Positions 8,167-17,400 of a stretch of 48,542 nucleotides of DNA are shown in pieces. The stretch is from a bacterium UBA3756 (GTDB taxonomy: Bacteria; Bacteroidota; Bacteroidia; Bacteroidales; Bacteroidaceae). The stretch lies in the NCBI GenBank assembly GCA_002371695.1, contig DFGG01000128.1:1-48542 (forward strand). Direction: 5' to 3'. Position 1 is the first letter of the stretch. Each line of letters starts with the position of its first letter. The notes beneath the pieces were generated by a model. The model searched no databases. It was not told the origin of the DNA and worked only from the letters and a program-made list of their open reading frames with translations. A program made the position numbers and the translations under genes.

Positions 8167-9306
8167 GTGATTGACATACAAGAAGTAACCACCGACAACC
8201 AGCTGGAGCAGTTCATCCAGTTCTACTACGATCTCTATCGTGGTAACCAATGTGCCGTGCCCTTCCTCTATGCCGACGAGAAAGCCACACTCAGCCGTAG
8301 CAAGAATCCCTCGTTTGAGTGTTGCGATGCCGCCTATTTCCTTGCACTGAAGGACGGACATGTGGTGGGGCGCATTGCCGCCATTATCAACCACAGGGCC
8401 AACGAGCGATGGAACCGTCGTCAGGTACGCTTCGGATGGTTCGACTTCATCGACGATCTCGAAGTGTCCACCGCACTGCTCCGTGCTGCCGAAGACTGGG
8501 GCAGGAAACAGGGCATGACAGAGATTGCCGGCCCCCTCGGCTTCATCGACACCGACCGCGAGGGCATGCTCATTGATGGCTTCGACGAACAGGCCACCAT
8601 GTACGTCAACTACAACTATCCCTACTACCCACGCCACATGGAGCAGATAGGCGGCTTCGAGAAAGACAATGACTACGTGGAGCTGAAGGTGCGCGTACCA
8701 GAGGTGGTGCCCGCGAAGTTTGCCAAGATCACCGAGATGGTGCGCCGCCGCTACGGACTGCGCGTACACAAGTTCACCCGCAACGAACTCATCCGGCAGG
8801 GCATGGGGCGCCAGGTGTTCGACCTGCTCAATGCCACCTACAAGGATCTCTACGGCTTCAGCCAGCTCTCCGACTCACAGATTGACAAGCTCGTCAACGA
8901 CTATATCAAGATTGCCGACCTGAACCTGGTCACTGCCATCATGGATGGCGACCACATGGTGGGCTTCGGCATCACCTTTCCCTCCTTCTCCCGAGCCCTG
9001 CAGAAGACGCGCGACGGACGGTTCCTGCCTTTCGGCTGGTGGCACCTGCTGAAGATACTCAAGTGGCACCGCACCGATACCGTCGACCTGCTGCTCATAG
9101 GCGTGCTGCCCGAATATCGGGGCAAGGGTGCTAACGCGCTCATCTTCGACGACCTCATCCGGCAGTTCCAGGCCTACGGCTTCACGTGGGCAGAGACAGG
9201 ACCACAGATGGAGTCCAACGAGAGCGTCCTCTCACAGTGGCAGTACCTGGAGTCGCGACAGCACCGCCGTCACCGTTGCTACAAGAAAATGATTAGTGAA
9301 CAGTGA
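8167..9306 (+). CDS. GNAT-like acetyltransferase-family protein (YghO-like)
   Basis: 379 residues, cytoplasmic, with no signal or membrane helix. The N-terminal part (FYYDLYRGNQCAVPFLYADE, then FLALKDGHVVGRIAAIIN) and the C-terminal part (VDLLLIGVLPEYRGKGANALIFDDLI, a GNAT-like acetyl-CoA loop with RGKGAN) suggest a duplicated or extended GNAT fold. The middle segment IAGPLGFIDTDREGMLIDGF is typical of the YghO-like uncharacterised group. The substrate is unknown. The start is a GTG directly after the -7 box. The last residues (ISEQ) and stop codon fall at the beginning of the AGTGATTAGTGAA-type tandem repeat. The MgtC gene follows after 52 nt and is probably co-transcribed. Confidence 0.8.
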   Translation: MIDIQEVTTDNQLEQFIQFYYDLYRGNQCAVPFLYADEKATLSRSKNPSFECCDAAYFLALKDGHVVGRIAAIINHRANERWNRRQVRFGWFDFIDDLEVSTALLRAAEDWGRKQGMTEIAGPLGFIDTDREGMLIDGFDEQATMYVNYNYPYYPRHMEQIGGFEKDNDYVELKVRVPEVVPAKFAKITEMVRRRYGLRVHKFTRNELIRQGMGRQVFDLLNATYKDLYGFSQLSDSQIDKLVNDYIKIADLNLVTAIMDGDHMVGFGITFPSFSRALQKTRDGRFLPFGWWHLLKILKWHRTDTVDLLLIGVLPEYRGKGANALIFDDLIRQFQAYGFTWAETGPQMESNESVLSQWQYLESRQHRRHRCYKKMISEQ

Positions 9307-9367
9307 TTTGTGAATAGTGAATAGTGATTAGTGAATAATGAATAGTGATTAGTGAATAATGAATAGT
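9288..9367. repeat. GTGAATAGTGATTA tandem repeat spanning a stop and a start codon
   Basis: About seven imperfect copies of GTGAATA/GTGATTA run from the end of the acetyltransferase-like gene into the first codons of the MgtC gene. The repeat supplies the former's last codons and stop, and the latter's ATG and MNSD residues. The same unit recurs at 36020-36055. Confidence 0.85.
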
Positions 9368-9817
9368 GATATCGAATTAGACCTGATACTACGCATTTTC
9401 GTCGCTGCCCTGCTGGGCGGTGCCATCGGTCTGGAGCGCGAGTACCGTTCCAAGGAAGCCGGATTCCGCACCCATTTCCTCGTGGCCCTCGGCTCTGCCC
9501 TGTTCATGGTGGTCTCGGCCTACGGATTCGAGGAGGCCGTAGCCCTGCCGGGCCATCGTCTCGACGTGTCGCGCGTGGCTGCCCAGGTAGTCTCCGGCAT
9601 CGGTTTCATAGGTGCCGGTACCATCATCTTCCGCAAGAGTGAGAACATAGTCAGCGGCCTCACCACTGCTGCCGGTGTCTGGGTGGTAGCTGCCATCGGC
9701 CTGGCCTGCGGAGGCGGCATGTACAAGGTGGCCATCGCCTCCACCTTCCTGGTGCTCATCGGTCTGGAGGCCTTCAACTACTTCCTCCACAAGTTCGACC
9801 GTCACCGCAGTAAGTAG
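9359..9817 (+). CDS. MgtC/SapB-family membrane protein
   Basis: 152 residues with four hydrophobic segments, including LILRIFVAALLGGAIGLERE (the MgtC family signature), HFLVALGSALFMVVSAYGF, VVSGIGFIGAGTIIF and LTTAAGVWVVAAIGLACGGG. MgtC proteins are inner-membrane proteins linked to magnesium stress and modulation of ATPases; the exact role here is unknown. The ATG at 9359 lies within the tandem repeat, and an in-frame TAG in the repeat upstream excludes an earlier start. It probably forms an operon with the preceding acetyltransferase-like gene. Confidence 0.92.
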   Translation: MNSDIELDLILRIFVAALLGGAIGLEREYRSKEAGFRTHFLVALGSALFMVVSAYGFEEAVALPGHRLDVSRVAAQVVSGIGFIGAGTIIFRKSENIVSGLTTAAGVWVVAAIGLACGGGMYKVAIASTFLVLIGLEAFNYFLHKFDRHRSK

Positions 9818-9847
9818 AAGAAATCCACACCGACTGACCTCTATCAA

Positions 9848-9881
9848 AAGCGGGATGCACTCTGATTGGTGCATCCCGCTT
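9848..9881. terminator. Bidirectional terminator hairpin between convergent genes
   Basis: AAGCGGGATGCAC and GTGCATCCCGCTT form a perfect 13-bp stem with an 8-nt loop. It is followed by a T-rich run on the plus strand (TTCCTTTTG) and by a TTTTGATAG run on the minus strand. It sits between the stop codons of the MgtC gene and the 678-aa repeat protein gene. Confidence 0.92.
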
Positions 9882-9893
9882 CCTTTTGTCTTC

Positions 9894-11930
9894 TTATGGA
9901 GTGGTCGTCGCTTCCTTGCCGATCACCACATGGGTGTCGCCCGTCACCTCCGCCTGATTACCACCGCCGTAGACGTTGCCCCGGATGTCGGCACCAAGGA
10001 TTTCCACATTTTCCCCATCTTTTGATACGAGGGTAACGGTCTCGCCAGTCTGCGTACCGACATTCACGTACGTGTCGCCAACCACCTTGGCCGCATTACC
10101 ACCGCCGTATACATTGTTGATAGCACCTATCTTGTCATTTTCATGAGTAGGTAGAGTGACCACCACTGCTTTTTCTTCAGATAATCTATTGCCAGCATCA
10201 TCAGTTTCGAAGCCACCATCCTCTGTGCGCTTGTACTCAGTAAACGTTATAGTCCTTGAGCCGTCGCCAATAGCATCATTAATATAGTCAGCCATTGAAC
10301 CGTCTGGCGTACTGAAGTCACCTTTGCAAACATTGATGTTCACGGTGGTATTACCCGTTACGACAGCTGTTTTACCATAGCCACCACCATAGACATCGCC
10401 AATGCTGGTAAACGAACGCACGTTGACGGTCGGCCCCTGTAGGTCGGTTTGTGAGTCAGCCTTCAGCGGACCAGTGTAGGCAGCCTGGTTGCCACCGCCG
10501 TAGAGCTGTCCGATGATGACGGGCTTACACCCAGTCTCTTCGATGTTCACTGTGATAGTACCACCGATCCTACCACTGATGTTATTACCGCCAAAGACAC
10601 GGTCGAAATTACCATTGGTGATATTCAGCGTCACATCACCTTCGATATTCGCAGCTTCGGCACCGCCATACGCCGCCTTCAAGCCTGGGATACACGACAT
10701 CAGCAGCTTCGCCTCAGCATCCATCGGTGCACTCTTTCCACCACCGTACGCCTCATCGATCTTGAAGTCACAATCATTGTTGTCGTCAAGCAGAGTAACG
10801 GCAGTGATGCGTACATTGCCCTTCGTATTAGAGCCGCCGAACACCTGATGGGTGGCTCCGCCGTAGATGGTGACATTGGCAGCACCGGTACCATAGACAT
10901 AATCACTTGCCAGACGTTTCTCTTTCGTATTGGCTTCCTCCTTGTCCCTTGCGACCAGAGTACCATCCACGTTTACATATTCTGTATAATTTTTATATCC
11001 CACATTGGCTCCAGGGTTAGGATGGTCTGCGCTATTGATGTATACCGTTCCTGCACCATTACCACCACCGAACACCTCGCCTATCTCGTAGGTTTCATAG
11101 ATAACGACATTGGTTGCAGGCGTAGAGGCTGCATTACCACCACCATAGACTTGCTGGATACTGGTAAAGTCACAGCCGTCGATGACCACTTCGGCATAAG
11201 CCTTTGCCTTAGTTTCTTCAACAGTAGATGTCGCATCAGTTGGCTCGTAGGCTGCCATATCCCCACCTCCATAAACTGCGGCTACATCATAGGTCGTATT
11301 TGTCTTACCTGTCGACTTCTTGTGTTCGTCATCATAACCGAAGGTTTTAAACACATGTACCTTTACCTTACCACGAGGTGTACCGCAAAGATTATTGCAT
11401 CCGAAGATGTTTCCCTTCACTTTGCACCCATCATCACCAACCTGGTAGTAATTAATGTTGCCGTCTCCGTCTGTATCCAGACCTGTCACGAGTGAACTAT
11501 GGCTCGCTGCAACATAGTCATCAGTCTCAAGACCGTTCAGATATACTTTCACGTTGCCCTCCACATAGGCTGGATTATCAGCTGTTGCTCCTCCTACACC
11601 ACTTTTTTCACCCAGGCCACCACCATAGACATTATGCTCAATTGTTCCACCTAACAGGAACACTTTCGTTGTATTGTCAGTCGTATTCGTGGTATTGCCA
11701 GTGTTCGTGCTGGCCAGCGCACCGCCACCATAGACATCATTAGCAACGGTGCCGGCACTCACGTTTACCGTCACACTACCTTTCACATTGGCCAGGTTGC
11801 CGCCGCCGAAGACGTTGCCCCGCACCGTGGGCCCCGTGCTCTCGGTACTCTCGCCTTGTGCCTTAGCATCATGGCCGACCAGCAGAGCTGCCAGCAATAG
11901 TATGAGTGTCTGTACGTATCTCTTCTTCAT
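9894..11930 (-). CDS. Secreted YGGG-repeat protein, 678 aa
   Basis: A signal peptide (about 1-25, ending AKAQ) is followed almost entirely by repeats of the form V-Y/F-G-G-G-x-x-A-x-V-x-G-x-T-x-V-x-I. Eleven YGGG/FGGG motifs are present (for example NVFGGGNLANVKG, QVYGGGNAAST, NVYGGGNQAEVTG), plus degenerate forms such as VFGGSN, VFGGNN and IFGCNN. The regular spacing and beta-prone alternation suggest a beta-solenoid surface or extracellular protein; this is inference. There is no T9SS C-terminal domain: it stops soon after a repeat (GKEATTTP). It is a paralogue of the 2487-aa and 3830-aa proteins in this window. It has its own promoter and a leader of about 108 nt. Function unknown, possibly adhesion. 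Confidence 0.88.
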   Translation of the reverse strand: MKKRYVQTLILLLAALLVGHDAKAQGESTESTGPTVRGNVFGGGNLANVKGSVTVNVSAGTVANDVYGGGALASTNTGNTTNTTDNTTKVFLLGGTIEHNVYGGGLGEKSGVGGATADNPAYVEGNVKVYLNGLETDDYVAASHSSLVTGLDTDGDGNINYYQVGDDGCKVKGNIFGCNNLCGTPRGKVKVHVFKTFGYDDEHKKSTGKTNTTYDVAAVYGGGDMAAYEPTDATSTVEETKAKAYAEVVIDGCDFTSIQQVYGGGNAASTPATNVVIYETYEIGEVFGGGNGAGTVYINSADHPNPGANVGYKNYTEYVNVDGTLVARDKEEANTKEKRLASDYVYGTGAANVTIYGGATHQVFGGSNTKGNVRITAVTLLDDNNDCDFKIDEAYGGGKSAPMDAEAKLLMSCIPGLKAAYGGAEAANIEGDVTLNITNGNFDRVFGGNNISGRIGGTITVNIEETGCKPVIIGQLYGGGNQAAYTGPLKADSQTDLQGPTVNVRSFTSIGDVYGGGYGKTAVVTGNTTVNINVCKGDFSTPDGSMADYINDAIGDGSRTITFTEYKRTEDGGFETDDAGNRLSEEKAVVVTLPTHENDKIGAINNVYGGGNAAKVVGDTYVNVGTQTGETVTLVSKDGENVEILGADIRGNVYGGGNQAEVTGDTHVVIGKEATTTP

Positions 11931-12042
11931 AATCAGTGCCCTTATATCGTAACTTCAAATGTTCTTTTTCGTCAGATGTCTGCCGGTGTGCCGTCCTGCT
12001 ATCCACATCCGCCTTGTTTTCAATTCCGTCCATACGACCTTG

Positions 12043-12073
12043 CAAAGATAGGAAAACTATCGCATAACGGCAA
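12043..12073 (-). promoter_or_regulatory. Promoter of the 678-aa repeat protein gene
   Basis: On the minus strand, TTG (12073-12071), a 20-nt spacer and TATCTTTG (12050-12043) form a full Bacteroidetes promoter. The expected start near 12038 gives a leader of about 108 nt before the ATG at 11930. Confidence 0.8.
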
Positions 12074-12292
12074 ATTTTTTTGATAGAAAATGCCAAAAAC
12101 GGAGGATTTCCTGCTAATAATGTACGCGAAAGAGTATTTTTTGTCCAAACAAAAGGTTATTTCCTCATGGCAGAGACGCTTGTCTGTGTCATCTAATGGG
12201 CAGAATGGGATAAATCGTTGTATAGTTACTGACTATAGAAGTTCTTTAGAAACGTAGGAAACTTCCAAATTTTCCTATAGCGCTTTCTTTTT
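12074..12292. other. Intergenic stretch without a recognisable gene
   Basis: AT-rich sequence between the promoter above and the degraded RhuM fragments. I see only a short TATAGT/ACTATA inverted repeat near 12223-12239. The small open frames here have no recognisable features. Confidence 0.5.
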
Positions 12293-12502
12293 TCAGAAAA
12301 CAACTTTCCTATTCCAGAAAGAAGCCTCTCCCGATGCCGCACCCAACTGGGATGTTTTTGGCTTAATACAACTATCGCGCATGCGCGCGCGCAAGGGGTC
12401 TGCTCCCCTGTGTTTGACTGTTTCGTCCTCCACGCGCACTTCCTGCTTGATAGTTTCATCAGGCTGGTACATCACAATCTCGCCTATGCTGTCGCGGCCC
12501 AT
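12293..12502 (-). pseudogene. RhuM-family N-terminal remnant
   Basis: The first residues (SIGEIVMYQPDETIKQEVRV, then EDETV) match the conserved opening of the RhuM-family genes in this window (GEIILYQPDETVRLEVRLED). Homology ends after EDETV, where the expected WLTQ is replaced by KHRGADPL and unrelated sequence. It overlaps the truncated end of the RhuM copy at 12484-12843. Only about 25 residues are genuine; this is a remnant, not a working gene. Confidence 0.6.
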
Positions 12503-12843
12503 TGGCGGAATTTTGTACCTCGCTGAGACTTTACGCGGTAACCAACCGAGATGATGACATCCAGGTTGTAAGCCGTATATTCATACTGCTGGTCACCATC
12601 AAGACCCATATGTGCAAATTTTGCACATGTGATGTCTCTTTCAAGTTCTTCCTCTTTGTAAATGTTGCGTATATGGCGACCTATCACGGTTCTGTCTTTG
12701 TCAAAGAGCTCTGCCATTTGCTGCTGTGTCAGCCAAACAGTCTCTCCTCCCATACGAACTTCTATGCGTACCGTCTCGTCGGGCTGGTAGAGGATGATCT
12801 CCCCCTTCTGGATATTCTGCTGTGATGCTATCTCATTCGCCAT
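12484..12843 (-). pseudogene. Truncated RhuM-family gene
   Basis: 119 residues with the complete RhuM N-terminal domain: GEIILYQPDETVRIEVRM, TVWLTQQQMAELFDKDRTVI, YNLDVIISVGYRVKSQRGTKFRQW. It then breaks off at FRQW, exactly where the start of another RhuM copy (12293-12502) has been joined. Full-length relatives continue for 150-200 residues more. RhuM proteins are found in virulence and prophage-like islands; their biochemical role is unclear. Probably a non-functional or N-domain-only remnant. Confidence 0.75.
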
Positions 12844-12907
12844 ACTCTTACATCTTACTTCTTACATCTTCCGTCTTACATCATCCATCTTATTTCTTAC
12901 ATCATTC
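12842..12907. repeat. GATGTAAGA tandem repeat between two RhuM genes
   Basis: Read on the minus strand, units of GATGTAAGA with short variable linkers recur about five times between the stop of the 302-aa RhuM gene and the ATG of the truncated copy. One unit, in the context TCTTACATCATTC on the plus strand, also follows the stop codon of the 2487-aa repeat protein gene at 14404-14416. Confidence 0.75.
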
Positions 12908-13810
12908 AATGTTCACCGTGGTGCTGCCGCTGATTCGGCTGATTAGTTCCGCCGCCGTGATGTCGTGCATCAGCGTGAAGGCAAACCACTTCCTGCCCAA
13001 GTCCTTCAGCGAGGCCCCGATGTGGTACACCTCCTCGTCTATCAGCAGGAAACGGTCGTGAGCGCGGTTGAAGTGCTCCACGACGATAGGGTCATATTGC
13101 GCATTATGGCGGTCGATGTCCAACTGCAACTGCTGGCTGACATGCTGGGTATATATCGTGGCACTTACACCATCAGCCCGCTTGTCGAGCATGGCCAGCA
13201 CCGTGTCGTCCACATAATTATCTATTAATATGATGCGCTGCTTGGCCCTGCGAACCAAATCACTCACGAAGCGATAAGCATCGAATATCTGGCCGTCATA
13301 GAATATTCCCTCCACCGGCGGCTGATTCGTCCGCACGAAGAAGTCTATCTTCTCCTCTATTGCCTCTATCCTCTTTTCATGTTTCAGAAGACGATTGTCT
13401 ATGTCTTCTTTCAGAAAACGAGTTTGCTGGCTGACAGCATACCCTCTAAGAAGGAACTCTCTCAAAATAGCAGTAGCCCATATTCTGAATTGAGTACCTC
13501 GTTTGCTCTTCACTCTGTAACCTACAGATATAATTACATTAAGGCTATATACTTTTGTCGGTTTGTACTTTGACAGAGTATTATGCAAAATTTGCATATT
13601 ACTTGATTCGTTTAGTTCTCCTTCACGAAAGACATTTCCTATATGCCTGGCTATAACCGATTGATCTTTCTGAAACAGTTCAGCCATCTGAGCCTGAGTC
13701 AGCCACACGGTATCATCCTCCAGCCTGACCTCGATCCTTACGGTCTCGTCGGGCTGGTAGAGGATGATCTCACCCTGCTGTGCTGTCTTATGGGCTATCT
13801 CGTTTGCCAT
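12902..13810 (-). CDS. RhuM-family protein with PLD-like C-terminal domain and adhesin-derived tail
   Basis: 302 residues, cytoplasmic. The N-terminal part is the RhuM domain (GEIILYQPDETVRIEVRLED, TVWLTQAQMAELFQKDQSVI, YSLNVIISVGYRVKSKRGTQF), followed by a coiled linker. The C-terminal half is PLD-like (FVSDLVRRAKQRIILIDNYV, HDRFLLIDEEVYHIGASLKD with an HxR..D motif). The final residues GSTTVNIE and the stop do not belong to the family: their DNA matches the 3' end of the YGGG-repeat gene upstream (19 of 20 nt, 12909-12928 against 14488-14507). The gene therefore appears to have been joined onto the remnant of another repeat-protein gene. Its start and leader are shared with the KilA-N pseudogene (36-nt repeat). 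Probable role in phage or mobile-element conflict; not established. Confidence 0.82.
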   Translation of the reverse strand: MANEIAHKTAQQGEIILYQPDETVRIEVRLEDDTVWLTQAQMAELFQKDQSVIARHIGNVFREGELNESSNMQILHNTLSKYKPTKVYSLNVIISVGYRVKSKRGTQFRIWATAILREFLLRGYAVSQQTRFLKEDIDNRLLKHEKRIEAIEEKIDFFVRTNQPPVEGIFYDGQIFDAYRFVSDLVRRAKQRIILIDNYVDDTVLAMLDKRADGVSATIYTQHVSQQLQLDIDRHNAQYDPIVVEHFNRAHDRFLLIDEEVYHIGASLKDLGRKWFAFTLMHDITAAELISRISGSTTVNIE

Positions 13811-13838
13811 TTATCTCTTTTTATTCTTTATTCCATCT
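13803..13838. repeat. Leader/start repeat, copy 1 (before RhuM)
   Basis: 36 nt covering the leader and the first codons (ATGGCAAA on the minus strand) of the 302-aa RhuM gene. It is identical to 14253-14288 except for one base. Confidence 0.9.
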
Positions 13839-14260
13839 ATTTCAGCAGGTTTCTGCCTTCATTACCGTTCAGCACCCGCATCTGCTGGATAGCAATCTGG
13901 TTGAGTTTCACCAGACGCTCATTCTGCGGAACACCGTCGTTTATCATAAGTGCCACCATATCGTCCAGCCTTAGCCTGAAGACACATTGCATTTGTTTTT
14001 GAAACGAATTCTTTCACGCTGACCTTAAAGCTGTTCAAACCAGCCTGACTTTTAATTATGGCGAATTCGCCATAATTAAAAGTGGGATTATAGAATTTCT
14101 CCCATATTCCTATATATTCCAACGTGTTCCGATTCCTTAACCAGTCTGTCACGAAAAAGTCGCCATCTTTGGCTTTTATCATATCCGTCAGGCTGATATA
14201 ATCATCATCGTTGGATTTGATGACTGTTATCTCCGTATTCTGAACTATTATCTTTGCCAT
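13837..14260 (-). pseudogene. KilA-N domain gene with internal deletion and frameshift
   Basis: The N-terminal 100 residues are a good KilA-N domain (IIVQNTEITVIKSNDDDYIS, LTDMIKAKDGDFFVTDWLRN, FNYGEFAIIKSQAGLNSF, AGRYGGTY). After GGTY the frame shifts, and the remaining sequence in another frame encodes LVKLNQIAIQQMRVLNGNEG and a stop at 13837-13839, which is the family's normal C-terminal end. The middle of the gene (about 130 residues in relatives) is missing. In frame, the N-terminal ORF runs on to 13919 with the foreign tail DKRRCSAE. KilA-N proteins are DNA-binding proteins of phages and defence-related islands. Confidence 0.75.
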
Positions 14261-14288
14261 TTATCTCTTCTTATTCTTTATTCCATCT
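14253..14288. repeat. Leader/start repeat, copy 2 (before KilA-N)
   Basis: Same 36-nt sequence as 13803-13838, covering the leader and start codon of the KilA-N gene. The two unrelated genes therefore share a start context. Confidence 0.9.
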
Positions 14289-14417
14289 CCTGCCGCTCCT
14301 TGTCAGTGCTCAGGCGAGCAGAGCTCGAAATTCATTTTCAATTTTCCATCTTCCACTCGGCCGAAGGACGCTTGCTACCATCAGGACGCAAGAATGTTTA
14401 TTGTCTTACATCATTCC

Positions 14418-17400
14418 TCAATTGCCGCCGGAACCCTCACCGGTGTCACCGCCAGAATTGTTATTGTTTGTCGGCGTCTCTGGCCGTATGTTCACCGTGG
14501 CGCTGCCACCGACTTCGGCCACGTTACCGCCGCCGAAGACGTTGCCGAAAACTTGGGTGTTGCCTTGGAGATTGACGGTGGTGTTGCCTTCAACGGTACT
14601 TGCATCACCGCCACCAAAGACACTGCCATCAACCACACAGTTGTCATCAAGAGTTAAATTCGTATCGCCACTCACTGATCCAAGACCTTCGAGTGATTCT
14701 GTGGTTAATACATACCATTTGCCGTCATCTGTATCGGGGTATCTAAACACGGATTTCTGTTTTGTACCAGCACTGTAACCTGAAGGGATAACCACACCTT
14801 CGGGGAGCACCTTTCCAGAGGCATTCTTGTAGCACCATGTGTACATACGGTCTTTTCCACCATCTTGATAATAGTCGAGCGAACCTTGCTCGTCTACGTT
14901 ACCAGCTGGGTCATGTGTAGGAATACTCACGGTGTTTTTATCGTGAACAGGGAAGGATGGTATGCTGGCAGAGAAGCCACCCGCAAAGGCCGAACCATAG
15001 ATGTGCGTATTACCCTTCAAAATTGAGGTTATATTACCCGTCACATTGGCCAGATTGCCACCACCGAAGAAGTTTCCTGTGACAGTGCAATCGGTCAGGG
15101 TGCTGGTCACATCGCCAGTGGTGGTAGTGCCGAACTGAGCCCATCGATAATAGACACGAATCACATCTTCACCACTCTTTAAGCCATTAGATGAGTTGAA
15201 TACCTCAAATTCATATTCTGCGTGATAGCCCCATTTCGCATTCTGGCCGTTTTGGTAGGCCGCATTTGGTGCTGACTCTTGGTTTAGAGGATTGAACGCA
15301 GTATATCCATCCCAGGCAGACGCTGATGACGGAAATGTACCTGTATTATCCCTTTTTCTCTCACGATAGTAACTGGTGCCACCATTTCCGCCACCATAAA
15401 ACACGCCAAACGTCGTCCCCGTCGCATTTGTGGTAACAGTTTTCAACTTACCATCAACAGTTGACATGACACCAACCTTCGGTCCTCCACAGTAAATACC
15501 AACAAGACTATTGTTAATTGTCACATCTATTATACCCGTAACGGGTTTAGCAGCATTAATGCCCCCTCCATAAAATTCATCGATAATGGAGTGGTCAATC
15601 TTAAACGTCACGTCACCCTTCACCTGCTCGTAGCCCGCACCTGCCACTAAGCCAAAGTAACCGCCATTAGTATAACAGTGGGGGTTATCGTTATCCCTTG
15701 TTCCCTGGTCTGGAGCATAAATTCCTGAGAGATAGAACTCCGGGTACTCGCCGCCAATGGCGTTGACGGCACAGTGACGGATGGCAGGATAGGTAGAGTT
15801 AACGGTTGGGGTTGCGTGATAACCTGGTGTGAAACGCTTCATGCGGAAGTTACCTCCCATCAGAATATAACTTGTCTTGTCTTTGGGACCATAGCGTACC
15901 ACTATCTGTTCAAAATGCCCGCCATTGAGAATCAGCGGTGCCTCTGTCTTTCCTATGGCTGCATCATACTCAAACTGGGTGGTATGCATAAAAGCGGTCT
16001 CTGTGATTTCGAAATGCCCTTTTGGCACCATGAGGCCAATGGCGTATGCAAAAGTGTTGGTACGAATGGCAAGGCCAAGCTCTGGCACTGGCAGGAAGTC
16101 CCAACGTACCGGATTGATGGCTGGACGATTAGTTGTGTTTCGCTGTTGGAATTGCAAGCAGTAGTCTGGCTCATTGTCAAGATCAAGGTCACAACTCATG
16201 ATGGTAAAGGCTCTGGAACCACCTTCTGCTAAATTTCCGCCACGGTTTTTCACCTGCACATTGCCCACAAGAACAATGGCTTGGTCATACACAGTGTAGG
16301 AGGCATTATTCGTTAGGGCCTTAATGGCAGCTTGTAAATCTTCCTTTACATCATAAGTCTGAAATTTCGTGGACAGCGTGCCAGCCGGTGTGAAGGCGGA
16401 ACCAAAATCAGGACCAGTACCATCACCAGAACCATCCTTATTATCAGCAGCAACAGCAGCAACGTTCACCCGGTCCACATAATGTCCTTTGTTGTGCAGA
16501 TAGACCGCCTTACCCCAATATGCCTCGATAGTGATAGCGGTCACTCCTTCCGGCACATAGTAATACCCGCCTTGGGCAAAGACACGTCCGCTCTTGCTGT
16601 AGAGGTCTTTGTTGGTGCATTTACGGTCAGCAAAGTTAAAACCGTCCTCCCATGCGGAGGTGGATACTTCGTCGGGCGTGACCGTACCTGCGGATACACT
16701 GCTTATGGCATCGGGGACACTTGTCACAGCATATCCTTTGAAAGAACCAGTTTCTCCTCCCGTAACACTTTTTATCTTCCATCCTGTCACCACATAGTCC
16801 TTGTAGTTACCGCCATAGCGATTGTTCCATTTCGATGTATAGTCTTCTGCTGAAGGGTCAGGTAACTGTACCGAAGGATCTCCGAACACTTCATTATAAT
16901 AGGGCAACTGAATCTTGGCATAGCAGTAATCGTGATTCAATGTATCCATATCCATAACAATAACAGATGACAATGTCGTGGATGTTGCGCCAGTGCCCTC
17001 GTGTTTAGTACCAGCGTTGACAGTAACACTGATCGTACCAAGTTGTTTGCCATGATATGGTTCAGCTGTTGCCCTGCTAACCTTTTGTTGGGTAATGGGG
17101 TTCCAAACATACTCAGGATCTTGATTGATGACGGAAGGATATTTGCCCCATTTCTTCAGAATGGGGAAAGGAGCAATTTCTGGGTCAAGCACCCACTTGG
17201 CGATTCCAACGGCGTCTACGTCGTCATCTGTCGGAGCAGTTCCTGATGTTCCATTAATCCACCATGTGCATAGTTTCTTGTTGCTGTTCAATATGCTGCG
17301 GTAATATTCGAACCGGGTCAGATACTCTTCATCAGCAGGCAGGGTGCAGTAATAGGCATCAAAATTAGCGTAATTGTCATCGAATGTTACATCTTTGCCA

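Noticed and set aside
11869..12096. 75-residue minus-strand frame overlapping the start of the 678-aa gene
   Set aside because: It covers the promoter and leader of that gene and has no features of its own.
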